Positions 51,492-60,715 of a stretch of 64,000 nucleotides of DNA are shown here, in pieces. The translations under genes and the position numbers were made by a program. The stretch is from AP-15 sp963698995. GTDB lineage: Bacteria > Pseudomonadota > Alphaproteobacteria > ATCC43930 > CGMCC-115725. The stretch is from positions 124,001 through 188,000 of the forward strand of contig CAVOTD010000069.1 of assembly GCA_963698995.1 (NCBI GenBank), in the 5' to 3' direction. Under the pieces are notes generated by a model. The model was given only the letters and a program-made list of their open reading frames with translations, had not been told where the DNA came from and did not search any database. Each line of letters starts with the position of its first letter. Position 1 is the stretch's first letter.

Positions 51492-53948
51492 CTACCGCGA
51501 GCCGGATGCGGCAGCGGCCGGCAAAAAACTGCGGGTGTCGCCGCCAGCCCTCTCGAGCAAAAAATGCTCGAGCGCCGAGATGCAAGCGTCGTCCCGATAG
51601 AGGCGATGTTTTGACACGGAGATTTTGGCTTTCACCTGCGCTCGCCACAAGGGTTCCCGGGCGAGACGCACGGCGCGCGCCACATAATCGCCAATAGAAT
51701 CGGCAATCGTCTCGGTCGCCCCCATCAGTTCGAGCATCGCCGTCGTATGGCGGCCCCGCATCAGCGATCCCGGCAAAGTCACGATCGGCAGATCATGGGT
51801 CAGGCTCTCCAGGCTCGTTGCGCCGCCCGACCAGCCGATGCTGTCGAGGACAATATCGCACAGGCCGGCGGCGGCAATGAACCGCTGCTGCTCGAGCACC
51901 GGCAGGACGGCGCAATGATCGGCGGCCTCGAGGCCGAATTTCTCGAAGGCGCGCTCGAGCCGTCTGCGAAACAGCTCGGTCACACGATCGCCGTGGGGAT
52001 AGCGGATGAACGCAAATTGGCAATCGCCGACTTCGCGTGCGATGCGTGGGAAGACGTCGTCATATTGCGGCAGGTATTTATATAGGGATTGGGTGCACCA
52101 GAACACGGTGGCGTTCGATCGAAAGCCGAGTTCCGAGCGCTCTATCGGTGCCGGCTGCACCTCGAGCGGTTCGTAATAAATCGACAGATTGGGCAGCCGA
52201 ACCAGCTGCTCGGTGTAATGCGTCTCGCCATCGGGCGGCTCCATCGCCGCGCTCGAAAGAAAATAATCGATGGTCGGCAGCCCGCTCGTCTCCGGGTGCC
52301 CCCAGGCGACACATTGCGTCGGCGCGAGCCGCTGCGCCGCCAACCACGCGGCTATCGCATCCATCCCGATCTCCGGGTAGATCAGGACATCGGGGAGATC
52401 GGCGAGAATAGTTTCGCGCCACCGTTCGGCGGGTAGCGGCCCGCGGACGAAATGGTCGCACAGATCGGCTGCCGCCATGGTCGTCGTGTCCCGCACGGTT
52501 CCCGTGTGGTAACCGAAAATCTCGAAGCGGCGGCGGTCGAGCCGGCTCAGCCAGCCTCTGAGAAAAAGCTTCCAAATCGTATGCCAGCAGAAATAGCCAC
52601 AGACGAAACCAACCCGGACCCGCCCCCCACGACGACATGACGCTGGTGCCGGCGACGGGTATTTCTTGCCCATGATCCGACATACCATGCCGCCGTAGAG
52701 CGCCTGGAGCTCGCGGTCGTTCTGTTGCTGGTAGGCTAAGAAAAACGGCTGGTTGGATCCGATGGCAGCTGCCAACTCATCGGCGTCTCCGCTTTGCGCA
52801 ATCTCAGCGCAGAGCTGCCGCACTCGCTCCCGGTAAGCGAGGCGGCGGTGCGCAATGTCTGCCTCTTCCATATAGAGAATGGGCAGATTCGCCGTGCAAC
52901 GCGCGAGCCTGGCCGGCCCGTGATCCGGCTTCAAGACGAGCGCCCTTTTTAGATGTATTAGCGCTTCGTCGACCCGGCCGAGTTGCTGGAGCACGAGGCT
53001 CAAATTGTAGTGTGCCTCGACGAGGCCGGGGTCGTGATCCAGCGCCAGCTGATATTGCGCCACCGCCTCGTCCAGCCGATAGAGCTCTCTGAGGGCAGCG
53101 CCGAGGTTCAGATGCGCAGCGGCATAGCCGGGGCGGAGCGCCAGAGCCCGCTCGTAATGCACCACCGCCTCGTCGAACCTCCCCAACGCGGCCACCGCCG
53201 AGCCGAGGCTCAAATGCACCTCGGGATCGCCGGGAGCGAGGGCCAAGGCACGTTCATAGCAGGTGATCGCGGCCTCTGTGCTGCCCTGCTCGGCCAGCGC
53301 CATCCCGAGGTTGAGATGCGCGGCGCCATGCTCCGGCGCGACGGCCGCTGCGCGCTCGAAGCAGGCCGCAGCGGCCGTCGGATTACCCTGACGGCTGAGC
53401 GCAATTCCGAGGTTCATATGGGCCGACAGATAGTCCGGCCGGAGCCTCAGCGCCCGCCGATAGCAGATGATCGCCGGTTCGAGATCGCCCTGCTCGGCGC
53501 GAATCGTGCCGAGGTTGAGCTGCGCCTCGGCGATGTCGGGCCGCAGCGCTATGGCACGCTGGTAGTGCACCGCTGCGCGGTCCAGCTCGCCGTGCAGCTG
53601 CAAGGCCACCGCGATCGAGTAATGGATCTCGCCGTCTTCCGATTTTAGGGCCAGCGCCCGCCGATACTGCGCGATCGCTGGCTCAAGGGCGCCCTGATCC
53701 TTGAGCACGTTCGCGAGATTCACATGCGCTTCGGCCGATTTGGGATCGACGGCCAGCGCCCGGCCGATCAAATCGACGGCGACGTCGCTTCGCCCCGCTG
53801 CATGAGCGATCACTCCCAAAAAGTGCAGAGAACCGGCATGACGCGGGTTGATGGCAAGGACTTGCCGGTACATCCGCTCGGCCTCGGCAAGGCGGCCCGC
53901 TCGATGATGACGTTGAGCCATCGCGAAGGCTTCGGGAATTGTCGCCAT
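51492..53948 (-). CDS. TPR protein with O-GlcNAc transferase-like (GT41) domain
   Basis: 818 aa from the ATG at 53948. Residues about 5-390 are some eleven tetratricopeptide repeats (A-E-A-H-V-N-L-A-N-V-L-K-D-Q-G-type units). The second half resembles the catalytic domain of SPINDLY/O-GlcNAc-transferase-like enzymes: V-R-V-G-F-V-C-G-Y-F-C-W-H-T near 480, A-W-G-H-P-E-T-S-G-L-P-T-I-D-Y-F near 580, and D-I-V-L-D-S-I-G-W-S-G-G-A-T-S-L-E-S-L near 715 (sugar-nucleotide site). Such bacterial proteins are thought to glycosylate proteins or surface polymers in the cytoplasm. No signal peptide. Target and sugar are not evident. Confidence 0.9.
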   Translation of the reverse strand: MATIPEAFAMAQRHHRAGRLAEAERMYRQVLAINPRHAGSLHFLGVIAHAAGRSDVAVDLIGRALAVDPKSAEAHVNLANVLKDQGALEPAIAQYRRALALKSEDGEIHYSIAVALQLHGELDRAAVHYQRAIALRPDIAEAQLNLGTIRAEQGDLEPAIICYRRALRLRPDYLSAHMNLGIALSRQGNPTAAAACFERAAAVAPEHGAAHLNLGMALAEQGSTEAAITCYERALALAPGDPEVHLSLGSAVAALGRFDEAVVHYERALALRPGYAAAHLNLGAALRELYRLDEAVAQYQLALDHDPGLVEAHYNLSLVLQQLGRVDEALIHLKRALVLKPDHGPARLARCTANLPILYMEEADIAHRRLAYRERVRQLCAEIAQSGDADELAAAIGSNQPFFLAYQQQNDRELQALYGGMVCRIMGKKYPSPAPASCRRGGRVRVGFVCGYFCWHTIWKLFLRGWLSRLDRRRFEIFGYHTGTVRDTTTMAAADLCDHFVRGPLPAERWRETILADLPDVLIYPEIGMDAIAAWLAAQRLAPTQCVAWGHPETSGLPTIDYFLSSAAMEPPDGETHYTEQLVRLPNLSIYYEPLEVQPAPIERSELGFRSNATVFWCTQSLYKYLPQYDDVFPRIAREVGDCQFAFIRYPHGDRVTELFRRRLERAFEKFGLEAADHCAVLPVLEQQRFIAAAGLCDIVLDSIGWSGGATSLESLTHDLPIVTLPGSLMRGRHTTAMLELMGATETIADSIGDYVARAVRLAREPLWRAQVKAKISVSKHRLYRDDACISALEHFLLERAGGDTRSFLPAAAASGSR

Positions 53949-54116
53949 CGCGCCGCAATATAGGGATGAACCGGTCCTTGGCCAAAGGTGAAAAACCGCT
54001 CGGCGGGCGGCAGCCATCGGCGAAGTGTTAACCTTCCGCAAATTAGCGCTTCGCCGCGCGCAGGGGCTGAGCTAGTGGTAGGGGCCGCCGCACAGACGAT
54101 CGTCACAAGAGGGGTC

Positions 54117-55850
54117 ATGGAACAGCGCTGGGGCCTGCCCCTGATCGCCTGGCCGTCCCGGCTGCGCCCGAATTATTGGGATCTCGTCGCGCTGCCGCTG
54201 GTGCTCGGGGCGGTTGCGCTCGTCGCCTGGGGCGCAATGGCGATGAGCGCGCGTTACCAAATCGGGCAGGTCCTGTCGATCAGCCTCGACCCGTGGCGAT
54301 TGCCGGAATACGCGCTGCGAACCGTGCTGCGAATGGCCTGCGCGCTGGTCGCGTCGCTGGTCTTCAGCCTGGTCTATGCCGCGCTCGCCGCCAAAAGCCG
54401 TCAGGCGGAGAAAATCCTGATCCCAGTCCTCGACATTCTGCAATCGGTCCCGATCCTCGGTTTTCTGTCGATTACCGTGACCGGCTTCATCGCCCTCTTC
54501 CCGGGCCGGCTGCTGGGCGTCGAATGCGCCGCGATCTTCGCGATCTTCACTTCCCAAGCGTGGAACATGACGTTCAGCGTTTACCAGTCGCTGCGCACCG
54601 TGCCGGCAGAGCTGATCGAAGCCGCGCGCATGTATCACTTGTCGCCGTGGAAGAGATTTTGGCGGCTCGAGGTACCGCATACGATCCCGTCGCTGGTCTG
54701 GAACATGATGATGTCGGTTTCAGGCGGCTGGTTCTTCGTCGTCGCTTCGGAAGCAATCACGGTCGCCGGCCAGACCATCATGCTGCCCGGTATCGGATCG
54801 TACATCGCAACCGCTATCAACCAGCGCGACCTCGCCGCGATCGGCTACGCGGTATTGGTCATGTTCATCGTGATCCTATTGTACGATCAGCTGCTATTTC
54901 GACCGTTGATCGCCTGGTCCCGCAAGTTCCAGGCCGAGTCATCGGACGATGAAGACAATGTCCGCCCGTGGTTTCTGATCGTGCTGCAGCGCGCCCGCTT
55001 GTTCGATCTGGTCCAAGCAGGGGTGCTGGAAATCAATCGGATGGTCGATGACGGGCTCGCGGCGCTCGCGCGCCGGCGAAGGACGCCGGTGGAGCGGCAG
55101 GAGCGACCCCAGCTGGACCTGTTGTTCGACATCGCCCTCCTGGGGCTCGCCGCCGCTGCCGCCGTGTGGATTGTCGCCTTCATATGCCAGACTGTGGACC
55201 TCGCCGAGATCGGGTGGGTTCTTCTGCTCGGCCTGGCGACCGCGTCACGGGTGCTGATCCTGATCGGCCTCGCCTCGGTGATTTGGGTCCCGATCGGCGT
55301 GGCGATCGGGCTGCGACCCACGGTGGCCGATCGAGTCCAGCCGATCGTGCAGTTCCTCGCTGCCTTCCCGGCCAATTTGTTCTTCCCGGCGGCAGTGGTG
55401 TTGATCCTGCGATTCAGCTTGAATCCGGAGATCTGGCTCAGCCCGCTGATGATCCTCGGAACGCAGTGGTACATCCTGTTCAACGTCATTGTCGGCACCA
55501 CGGCCTTGCCGGTCGAGCTGCAGCGAGCGGCACAGAATCTCGGGGTCAGGCGGGCGCTTTGGTGGCGGCGGGTGATCCTTCCGGCGATCTTCCCGGCTTA
55601 TGTGACGGGTGCCGTCACCGCGGCCGGCGGTTCATGGAATGCAAGTATCGTCTCCGAGGTCGTGCAATGGGGCGACACGACGCTGACCGCGACGGGGATC
55701 GGCGCCTATATCGCGCGCACCACCGCCGAGGGCGACAGCGCCCGCATTGCGCTCGGCATCAGCGTGCTGTGCCTCTACGTGCTCGCCTTCAACCGGCTGC
55801 TGTGGCGCCGGCTCTACGATCTTGCTGCCGAGCGTTTGCGTCTCGATTGA
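54117..55850 (+). CDS. ABC transporter permease, two fused NitT/TauT-type halves
   Basis: 577 aa; AGAGGGG precedes the ATG. Two consecutive BPD-type permease domains are visible, each with the cytoplasmic EAA loop. First: E-L-I-E-A-A-R-M-Y-H-L-S near residue 165. Second: E-L-Q-R-A-A-Q-N-L-G-V-R near 466. About twelve membrane segments in all. Such double permeases pair with ATPases of the nitrate/sulfonate/taurine class; the ATPase follows 82 bases downstream. No substrate-binding protein is adjacent, so the substrate is open. Confidence 0.92.
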   Translation: MEQRWGLPLIAWPSRLRPNYWDLVALPLVLGAVALVAWGAMAMSARYQIGQVLSISLDPWRLPEYALRTVLRMACALVASLVFSLVYAALAAKSRQAEKILIPVLDILQSVPILGFLSITVTGFIALFPGRLLGVECAAIFAIFTSQAWNMTFSVYQSLRTVPAELIEAARMYHLSPWKRFWRLEVPHTIPSLVWNMMMSVSGGWFFVVASEAITVAGQTIMLPGIGSYIATAINQRDLAAIGYAVLVMFIVILLYDQLLFRPLIAWSRKFQAESSDDEDNVRPWFLIVLQRARLFDLVQAGVLEINRMVDDGLAALARRRRTPVERQERPQLDLLFDIALLGLAAAAAVWIVAFICQTVDLAEIGWVLLLGLATASRVLILIGLASVIWVPIGVAIGLRPTVADRVQPIVQFLAAFPANLFFPAAVVLILRFSLNPEIWLSPLMILGTQWYILFNVIVGTTALPVELQRAAQNLGVRRALWWRRVILPAIFPAYVTGAVTAAGGSWNASIVSEVVQWGDTTLTATGIGAYIARTTAEGDSARIALGISVLCLYVLAFNRLLWRRLYDLAAERLRLD

Positions 55851-55932
55851 CGTTGATGCATCACCGCGATGCGAAGGGTCGTGCAGTACGGTCTCGCCGC
55901 GGCTGTGTGGTAACATTCGCTGAGAACCGCCG

Positions 55933-57225
55933 ATGACCGTCCCGTTGCTGCGCACCGAAGCCGTCTCGAAGACGTATCGCACCCCCGATCATCTCGGGCG
56001 GTTGGTGCTCGACCATATCGACTTTACCCTCAGCGACGGGGAAATCGTTGCGATCCTCGGGAAATCCGGATCCGGCAAATCAACCTTTCTGCGGATCCTC
56101 GCCGGCCTCGTCCCACCGAATGAGGGCGTTGTCGAATATCGCGGCCTGACGGTCGCGGAGCCGGTCCGCGGCATCGCGATGGTCTTTCAAAGCTATGCAC
56201 TGTTTCCGTGGCTCAGCGTGCTCGGAAATGTCGAGCTTGGCCTCGAGGCGCTCGGGGTCTCGGGTGCAGAGCGGCGCCGGCGGGCGGTTAGCGCGATCGA
56301 TTTCATCGGCCTCGACGGGTTCGAGAACGCCTATCCGAAAGAATTGTCCGGCGGTATGCGGCAGCGCGTCGGCTTTGCCCGGGCGCTCGTCGTCGACCCG
56401 GATATCCTGCTGCTCGACGAGCCGTTCTCGTCGCTCGACGTCCTGACCGCAGAAACCTTGCGCGGTGATCTCCTCGATCTGTGGGACGACCACCGCATCC
56501 CGACCCAAGGGATGGTGTTTGTTTCGCACAATATCGAGGAGGCAGTCGAAATCGCCGACCGCATCCTGATTTTCAGCAGCGATCCCGGCCGTATCCGAGC
56601 GCAGATCCCGATCGCCCTCCCGCGGCCGCGCTCTTCCGAGAGTGCCGGGTTTCGCCAGATCGTCGACCAAGTCTACACTTTGCTGACCACGGAGCCCGGC
56701 CGCGACGGAAGGCGCGGGGCAAAGCCCGAACCCATCGGGATCGGCTATCGCCTGCCCGATGCTTCGGTCCAGCAGCTCTCAGGTCTGATCGACACGCTAA
56801 CCGAGGCGCCTTATCACGGACGCGCCGATCTGCCGCACCTAGCCGACGAGGAAAATCTCGTGATGGACGAGCTGTTCCCGCTGATCGAGACATTGCAGCT
56901 GCTCGGCTTCGCCAATGTCAGTGGCGGCGATATCGAGCTGACCCCGTCCGGCCGAGCCCATGCCGACGCCGACATGCTGGCCCGCAAACAGATCTTTGCC
57001 GAAGCGGTCTTAAAGCATGTGCCGCTTGCCGCTCACATCCGCCGGGTGCTCGACGAGCGCCCCGGCCACCGCGCGCCTGCAGCGCGGTTCCTGCGCGAAC
57101 TCGAGGATCATTTGTCGGAGGAGGAGGCGGAACGCGTGCTCGAAACCCTGATCAACTGGGGCCGGCACGCCGAGATCTTCGCCTACGACTACGATACCGA
57201 GGTGCTAAGCCTCGAGAATTTCTGA
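55933..57225 (+). CDS. ABC transporter ATP-binding protein, NitT/TauT-type with AAA-associated C-terminal domain
   Basis: 430 aa. The N-terminal ATPase has Walker A G-K-S-G-S-G-K-S (residues 43-50), Q-loop V-F-Q-S-Y-A-L-F-P-W, signature L-S-G-G-M-R-Q-R (138-145) and Walker B L-L-L-D-E-P. The last 160 residues form an extra winged-helix-like domain (L-I-D-T-L-T-E-A-P-Y-H-G-R-A-D-L and onward) known as the AAA-associated C-terminal domain, likely regulatory. With the fused permease upstream it forms a two-gene transporter. Confidence 0.92.
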   Translation: MTVPLLRTEAVSKTYRTPDHLGRLVLDHIDFTLSDGEIVAILGKSGSGKSTFLRILAGLVPPNEGVVEYRGLTVAEPVRGIAMVFQSYALFPWLSVLGNVELGLEALGVSGAERRRRAVSAIDFIGLDGFENAYPKELSGGMRQRVGFARALVVDPDILLLDEPFSSLDVLTAETLRGDLLDLWDDHRIPTQGMVFVSHNIEEAVEIADRILIFSSDPGRIRAQIPIALPRPRSSESAGFRQIVDQVYTLLTTEPGRDGRRGAKPEPIGIGYRLPDASVQQLSGLIDTLTEAPYHGRADLPHLADEENLVMDELFPLIETLQLLGFANVSGGDIELTPSGRAHADADMLARKQIFAEAVLKHVPLAAHIRRVLDERPGHRAPAARFLRELEDHLSEEEAERVLETLINWGRHAEIFAYDYDTEVLSLENF

Positions 57226-57255
57226 GAGCGCGGGCAACCGGACGCGGTTCGCTAC

Positions 57256-57720
57256 TCAGCTGCCGCCATAGAATGTCAGATGCGCGACATCGGCCTGCGC
57301 GACCTGATTCGTTATATGCCAAGCATAAAAGGTCGGCCGCTCATAGTTGGAGAGGGTGCCGGAAACCCAACTCGGGTTTGAAACGATCTTGACGTACGCC
57401 TCTTGGCCGGGGGCAAGGTCGAGGCTCGTCGTTTGATTGAAATCCACCCCATTGGTCTCCACGGTAATGTGGTAGTGACCGGGTGGAACATCCCGGTAGA
57501 AAACGCCGCCTAATTCCGCGATCCCGACATACTCGCCATTGGCGTCGATGGCAGGGCGTCCCCTGCCGGCATAGGGTTCATAATTGCGGTAAAACCAGAT
57601 CCGAGCCGCGCCGCTAGGGATCGGCGAGCTGGCGACCGAGCCGGTTACCCCCGGCGGCGTGCAACCGACCGCCGCGAGCAGGACGAGCACCGCCCCAACC
57701 CGACGCCATCGACTCGGCAT
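57256..57720 (-). CDS. DUF2846-like lipoprotein, tandem copy 3
   Basis: 154 aa from the ATG at 57720. Lipobox A-A-V-G-C. The mature domain reads A-R-I-W-F-Y-R-N-Y-E-P-Y-A-G-R-G, A-E-L-G-G-V-F-Y-R-D-V-P-P-G-H-Y, E-A-Y-V-K-I-V-S-N-P, R-P-T-F-Y-A-W-H-I and ends L-T-F-Y-G-G-S. It starts seven bases after the stop of copy 2. This is the most diverged of the three (T-P-P-G-V in place of A-Q-P-A-A after the lipid Cys). Likely periplasmic, membrane-tethered; role unknown. Confidence 0.82.
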   Translation of the reverse strand: MPSRWRRVGAVLVLLAAVGCTPPGVTGSVASSPIPSGAARIWFYRNYEPYAGRGRPAIDANGEYVGIAELGGVFYRDVPPGHYHITVETNGVDFNQTTSLDLAPGQEAYVKIVSNPSWVSGTLSNYERPTFYAWHITNQVAQADVAHLTFYGGS

Positions 57721-57727
57721 GACGCGG

Positions 57728-58216
57728 TCAGCTGCCGCCATAAAAAGCCAAATGTGCGACATCGCCCTGCGCGACTTCTGTCGGGATCAGCCAGGCATAA
57801 AAGGTCGGCCGCTCCCATTCGGTGTGGTTGCCGCCGCTAAACCATTCCGGGTTCGAGACGATCTTAACATATGCCTCTCTGCCCGGCGCCAAGTCGAAAT
57901 TCGCCGTTTGGTTGACGTCTATACCAACTGTCTGCACGGTAATTTGATAATGTCCAGGCGGAACGTCACGATAGAAAACGCCGCCCAATTCGGCCATCCC
58001 GAGATCGCCGCCGTTGGCAGCTACCGCCGGGAGGCCCTTGCCGGCATACGGCTCGTAGGCACGATAAACCCAGATCCGAGCGTCGCCGCCGGGGATCGAC
58101 GGAATCGCCAATGACCCTGTCGCAGCCGGCTGGGCACAGCCCGCGGTCGCGAGCATAAGGCCTGTCGCCCAGGCGAACAGTGATCGGCGTGGCACGTTCG
58201 CTGATTGGGCCGACAT
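57728..58216 (-). CDS. DUF2846-like lipoprotein, tandem copy 2
   Basis: 162 aa from the ATG at 58216, with GGAGG six bases upstream. The signal peptide is preceded by a short S-A-Q-S-A-N-V-P-R-R-S lead with two arginines (not a clear Tat motif) and ends in lipobox A-T-A-G-C. The mature domain is the same as its neighbours: Y-R-A-Y-E-P-Y-A-G-K-G-L-P-A-V-A-A-N-G-G, F-Y-R-D-V-P-P-G-H-Y, terminal L-A-F-Y-G-G-S. It is 42 bases after copy 1. Role unknown. Confidence 0.83.
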   Translation of the reverse strand: MSAQSANVPRRSLFAWATGLMLATAGCAQPAATGSLAIPSIPGGDARIWVYRAYEPYAGKGLPAVAANGGDLGMAELGGVFYRDVPPGHYQITVQTVGIDVNQTANFDLAPGREAYVKIVSNPEWFSGGNHTEWERPTFYAWLIPTEVAQGDVAHLAFYGGS

Positions 58217-58258
58217 ATCGATCCTCCGCTTATGCCGCCGGTGTCTCAAACCGGCAGC

Positions 58259-58747
58259 TCAGCTGCCGCCATAGAATGCCAGATGCGCAACGTCCGCGCG
58301 CGCCGCCTCGCTCGGGATCAACCAAGCGTAAAAGGTCGGCCGCTCGATCTGGGTTTCGACCCCATAGCTTACCCATTCCGGGTTGGAGACGATCTTCACG
58401 TAAGCCTCCTGCATCGGGGCGAGAACGAAATCGGCCGCTTGATTGACGTCAATACCAAATGTCTCCACGGTGACATGGTAGTTCCCGGGCGGAACGTCGC
58501 GATAGAAGGCGCCACCCAACTCCGCTTGACCGACATAGCCGCCATTTGCGGCCACCGCCGGAAGACCCTTGCCGGCATAAGGCTCGTAGTCCCGGTAGAA
58601 CCAGATCCGAGCCTCGCCCGACGGGATCGGTGGGACCGCAACCGAGCCGGTCGCCGCGGGTTGGGCGCAACTTGCCAGCGCGAGCAAGAGCGGACCGAAG
58701 GCTGCGCGCACCAACCGCCGCCCAGCTGAATTGGAATTGTCACCCAT
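58259..58747 (-). CDS. DUF2846-like lipoprotein, tandem copy 1
   Basis: 162 aa from the ATG at 58747; first gene of the tandem set. Lipobox L-A-S-C. Mature A-Q-P-A-A-T-G-S-V-A-V-P-P-I-P-S-G, then F-Y-R-D-Y-E-P-Y-A-G-K-G, F-Y-R-D-V-P-P-G-N-Y, E-A-Y-V-K-I-V-S-N-P-E-W and L-A-F-Y-G-G-S. The strong likeness to copy 2 shows local duplication. The domain resembles small beta-sandwich lipoproteins of the DUF2846 type by its Y-R-D-V-P-P-G-x-Y turn; this is inference. Confidence 0.83.
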   Translation of the reverse strand: MGDNSNSAGRRLVRAAFGPLLLALASCAQPAATGSVAVPPIPSGEARIWFYRDYEPYAGKGLPAVAANGGYVGQAELGGAFYRDVPPGNYHVTVETFGIDVNQAADFVLAPMQEAYVKIVSNPEWVSYGVETQIERPTFYAWLIPSEAARADVAHLAFYGGS

Positions 58748-58888
58748 ACGCAATCTCCGACTACTGAGACGGGCGGTCTATTCCATATGAGATCATGGCC
58801 GGATTGCGCCAAGGCCGCCGCGCCGCTGGTATACGGAAGCTGGCCGGGGTAAATCTCCCGATCGTCCCGTCACATTTGCGTGAGCCGG

Positions 58889-59146
58889 ATGCGCGCGCTT
58901 GTACCGCTTGCACTGATGTTTCTTGCCGCTTGCACCGAGGCTTCGGTCAGCCGGGTCGACAGCCGCACTTTTGTGATTGAAAGCGGCGGCATACCGGGTG
59001 GGTCAGAGGGTCCGAACCGGCGCCTCGCTGAACGCGTTTGTCCGGGCGGTTATCGGGTGATGGACCAAACGGTCCACCGCAATACTCCCGACAGAGCCTC
59101 CGAAGAACCCGGTGTTTTCACCAACTGGACGATACGCTGCCTCTGA
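58889..59146 (+). CDS. Small lipoprotein, 85 aa
   Basis: ATG at 58889 (a GTG at 58880 is possible). Lipobox L-A-A-C at about residue 15. The mature part has two further cysteines (R-V-C-P-G-G-Y and the C-terminal I-R-C-L) and S-R-T-F-V-I-E-S-G-G. It is divergent from the lipoprotein triplet and unrelated to it. Role unknown. The end is 21 bases from the convergent lysS stop. Confidence 0.65.
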   Translation: MRALVPLALMFLAACTEASVSRVDSRTFVIESGGIPGGSEGPNRRLAERVCPGGYRVMDQTVHRNTPDRASEEPGVFTNWTIRCL

Positions 59147-59167
59147 TCTCGGCTGCGCCGGTGTCGG

Positions 59168-60697
59168 TTACCGCGGCCGCAAGGTCGGAAAAGCGATGAC
59201 GTCGCGGATCGATGGGTTGTCGGTCAGCAGCATGACCAGCCGGTCGATGCCGATGCCGAGCCCGCCACAGGGCGGCAGCCCATATTCGAGGGCGGCTATG
59301 TAATCCTCATCGAGCGGTTGCGCCTCCTCGTCACCGACCGCGCGCGCCCGCATCTGCGCTTCGAAGCGCGCGCGCTGGTCCTGCGGATCGTTGAGCTCGG
59401 AGAAGGCATTGGCGATCTCCCAGCCGTAGATATAGCTCTCGAACCGCTCGACGAGCCGCGGATCGTTGCGATCGGCTTTGGCCAGCGGTGAGATGTCGCG
59501 GGGAAATCCGGTGACGTGGATCGGCTGGATCAGCGTGTCTTCGACGCGCGCGGCAAAGGCCGCCTCCAGCGCTTGCCCCCAATTCTCGCTGCCGGTCAGC
59601 ATGGCGCCGCAGCCAAACGCGGCCTCGCGCGCCGCCTCCGCGCTGTCGAGGGCCAGGAAATCGACCCCGGTCGCCTCATTGACAAGCTCGGCCATGGTGC
59701 GCCGCGGCCACGGCGGAGACAAATCTATTGCGGTCCCGCCATAAGAGATCCGCAACGTTCCGAGCACAGCCTCGGCGACCGTGGTGACGAGCTCTTCGGT
59801 CAGCTTCATCATCGCGGTGTAATCGACATAGGCTTCGTAGAGCTCGAGGGTGGTGAATTCCGGATTATGGCGGGGCGACAGGCCCTCGTTGCGAAAGCAG
59901 CGATTGATCTCGAACAGCTTGTCGGCAAGACCGCCGACCAACAGCCGCTTCAGGTGGAGCTCGGGGGCGATCCGCAGGTAGAGATCGATGTCGAGCGCGT
60001 TGTGGTGCGTAACGAACGGTTTTGCCGAAGCGCCGCCCGGGATCGTGTGCAGCATCGGGGTTTCGACTTCGAGGAAGCCATGCTCCACCAGGTGGCTGCG
60101 CATCGCGGCAACCACCCGGCTGCGCCGGCGCAAGGTGTCGCGGCTCTGCGGGTTCATGATCAGGTCGAGATAGCGCTGGCGATAGCGCAGCTCGATATCG
60201 GCGAGCCCGTGATACTTTTCGGGCAAGGGACGCAGCGCCTTGGCGAGAACCGTGACCGCGGTCGCGTTGACCGTCAGCTCGCCGCGCGGCGTGCGCCGCG
60301 CCAGCCCCTCGACGCCGATCAGATCGCCGATGTCAAGAAGTCGCATGACCTTCAGCCCTTCGGGCGCGAGCAAATCCTTGTGGCAAAAAATCTGGATCTT
60401 CCCCGTGGCGTCGTGCAGGTCGATGAACATGCCGCTGTTGCGCATCGCGCGGATGCGTCCGGCGACGCGCACCCGATCCCCGGTTTCGACACCGGCCGCA
60501 AGTCCGGCATAGCGCTTCTCAAGGTCGCTCGCCTCGTGCGTGCGTTCGAAGCCGTAGGGGTAGGGGTCGATCCCGAGTACCTTGAGACCGTCGCGCTTGC
60601 CGATCCGGACCGCGCGTAACGGGTCCTCTGCGCTGCGGGCATCACGTTCCGGTTCGGTCGCTTGGCGGATTGGCTCGTGAATCTCGTCGGTTTTCAT
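59168..60697 (-). CDS. lysS: Lysine--tRNA ligase, class II
   Basis: 509 aa. N-terminal OB-fold anticodon-binding domain (V-R-V-A-G-R-I-R-A-M-R-N near residue 58). Class II motifs: motif 1 region with F-L-E-V-E-T-P-M-L, motif 2 F-E-I-N-R-C-F-R-N-E-G-L-S-P-R-H-N-P-E-F, motif 3 G-L-G-I-G-I-D-R-L-V-M-L. C-terminus F-P-T-L-R-P is the usual LysS end. It lies 18 bases after the ABC gene and may share its transcript. Confidence 0.97.
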   Translation of the reverse strand: MKTDEIHEPIRQATEPERDARSAEDPLRAVRIGKRDGLKVLGIDPYPYGFERTHEASDLEKRYAGLAAGVETGDRVRVAGRIRAMRNSGMFIDLHDATGKIQIFCHKDLLAPEGLKVMRLLDIGDLIGVEGLARRTPRGELTVNATAVTVLAKALRPLPEKYHGLADIELRYRQRYLDLIMNPQSRDTLRRRSRVVAAMRSHLVEHGFLEVETPMLHTIPGGASAKPFVTHHNALDIDLYLRIAPELHLKRLLVGGLADKLFEINRCFRNEGLSPRHNPEFTTLELYEAYVDYTAMMKLTEELVTTVAEAVLGTLRISYGGTAIDLSPPWPRRTMAELVNEATGVDFLALDSAEAAREAAFGCGAMLTGSENWGQALEAAFAARVEDTLIQPIHVTGFPRDISPLAKADRNDPRLVERFESYIYGWEIANAFSELNDPQDQRARFEAQMRARAVGDEEAQPLDEDYIAALEYGLPPCGGLGIGIDRLVMLLTDNPSIRDVIAFPTLRPR

Positions 60698-60715
60698 CTA
60701 TCCGGTCTCAGAAAC

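Noticed and set aside
51480..54000. CRISPR or tandem DNA repeat array
   Set aside because: The 102-base periodicity comes from protein-level tetratricopeptide repeats; DNA copies are too diverged and have no spacer structure.
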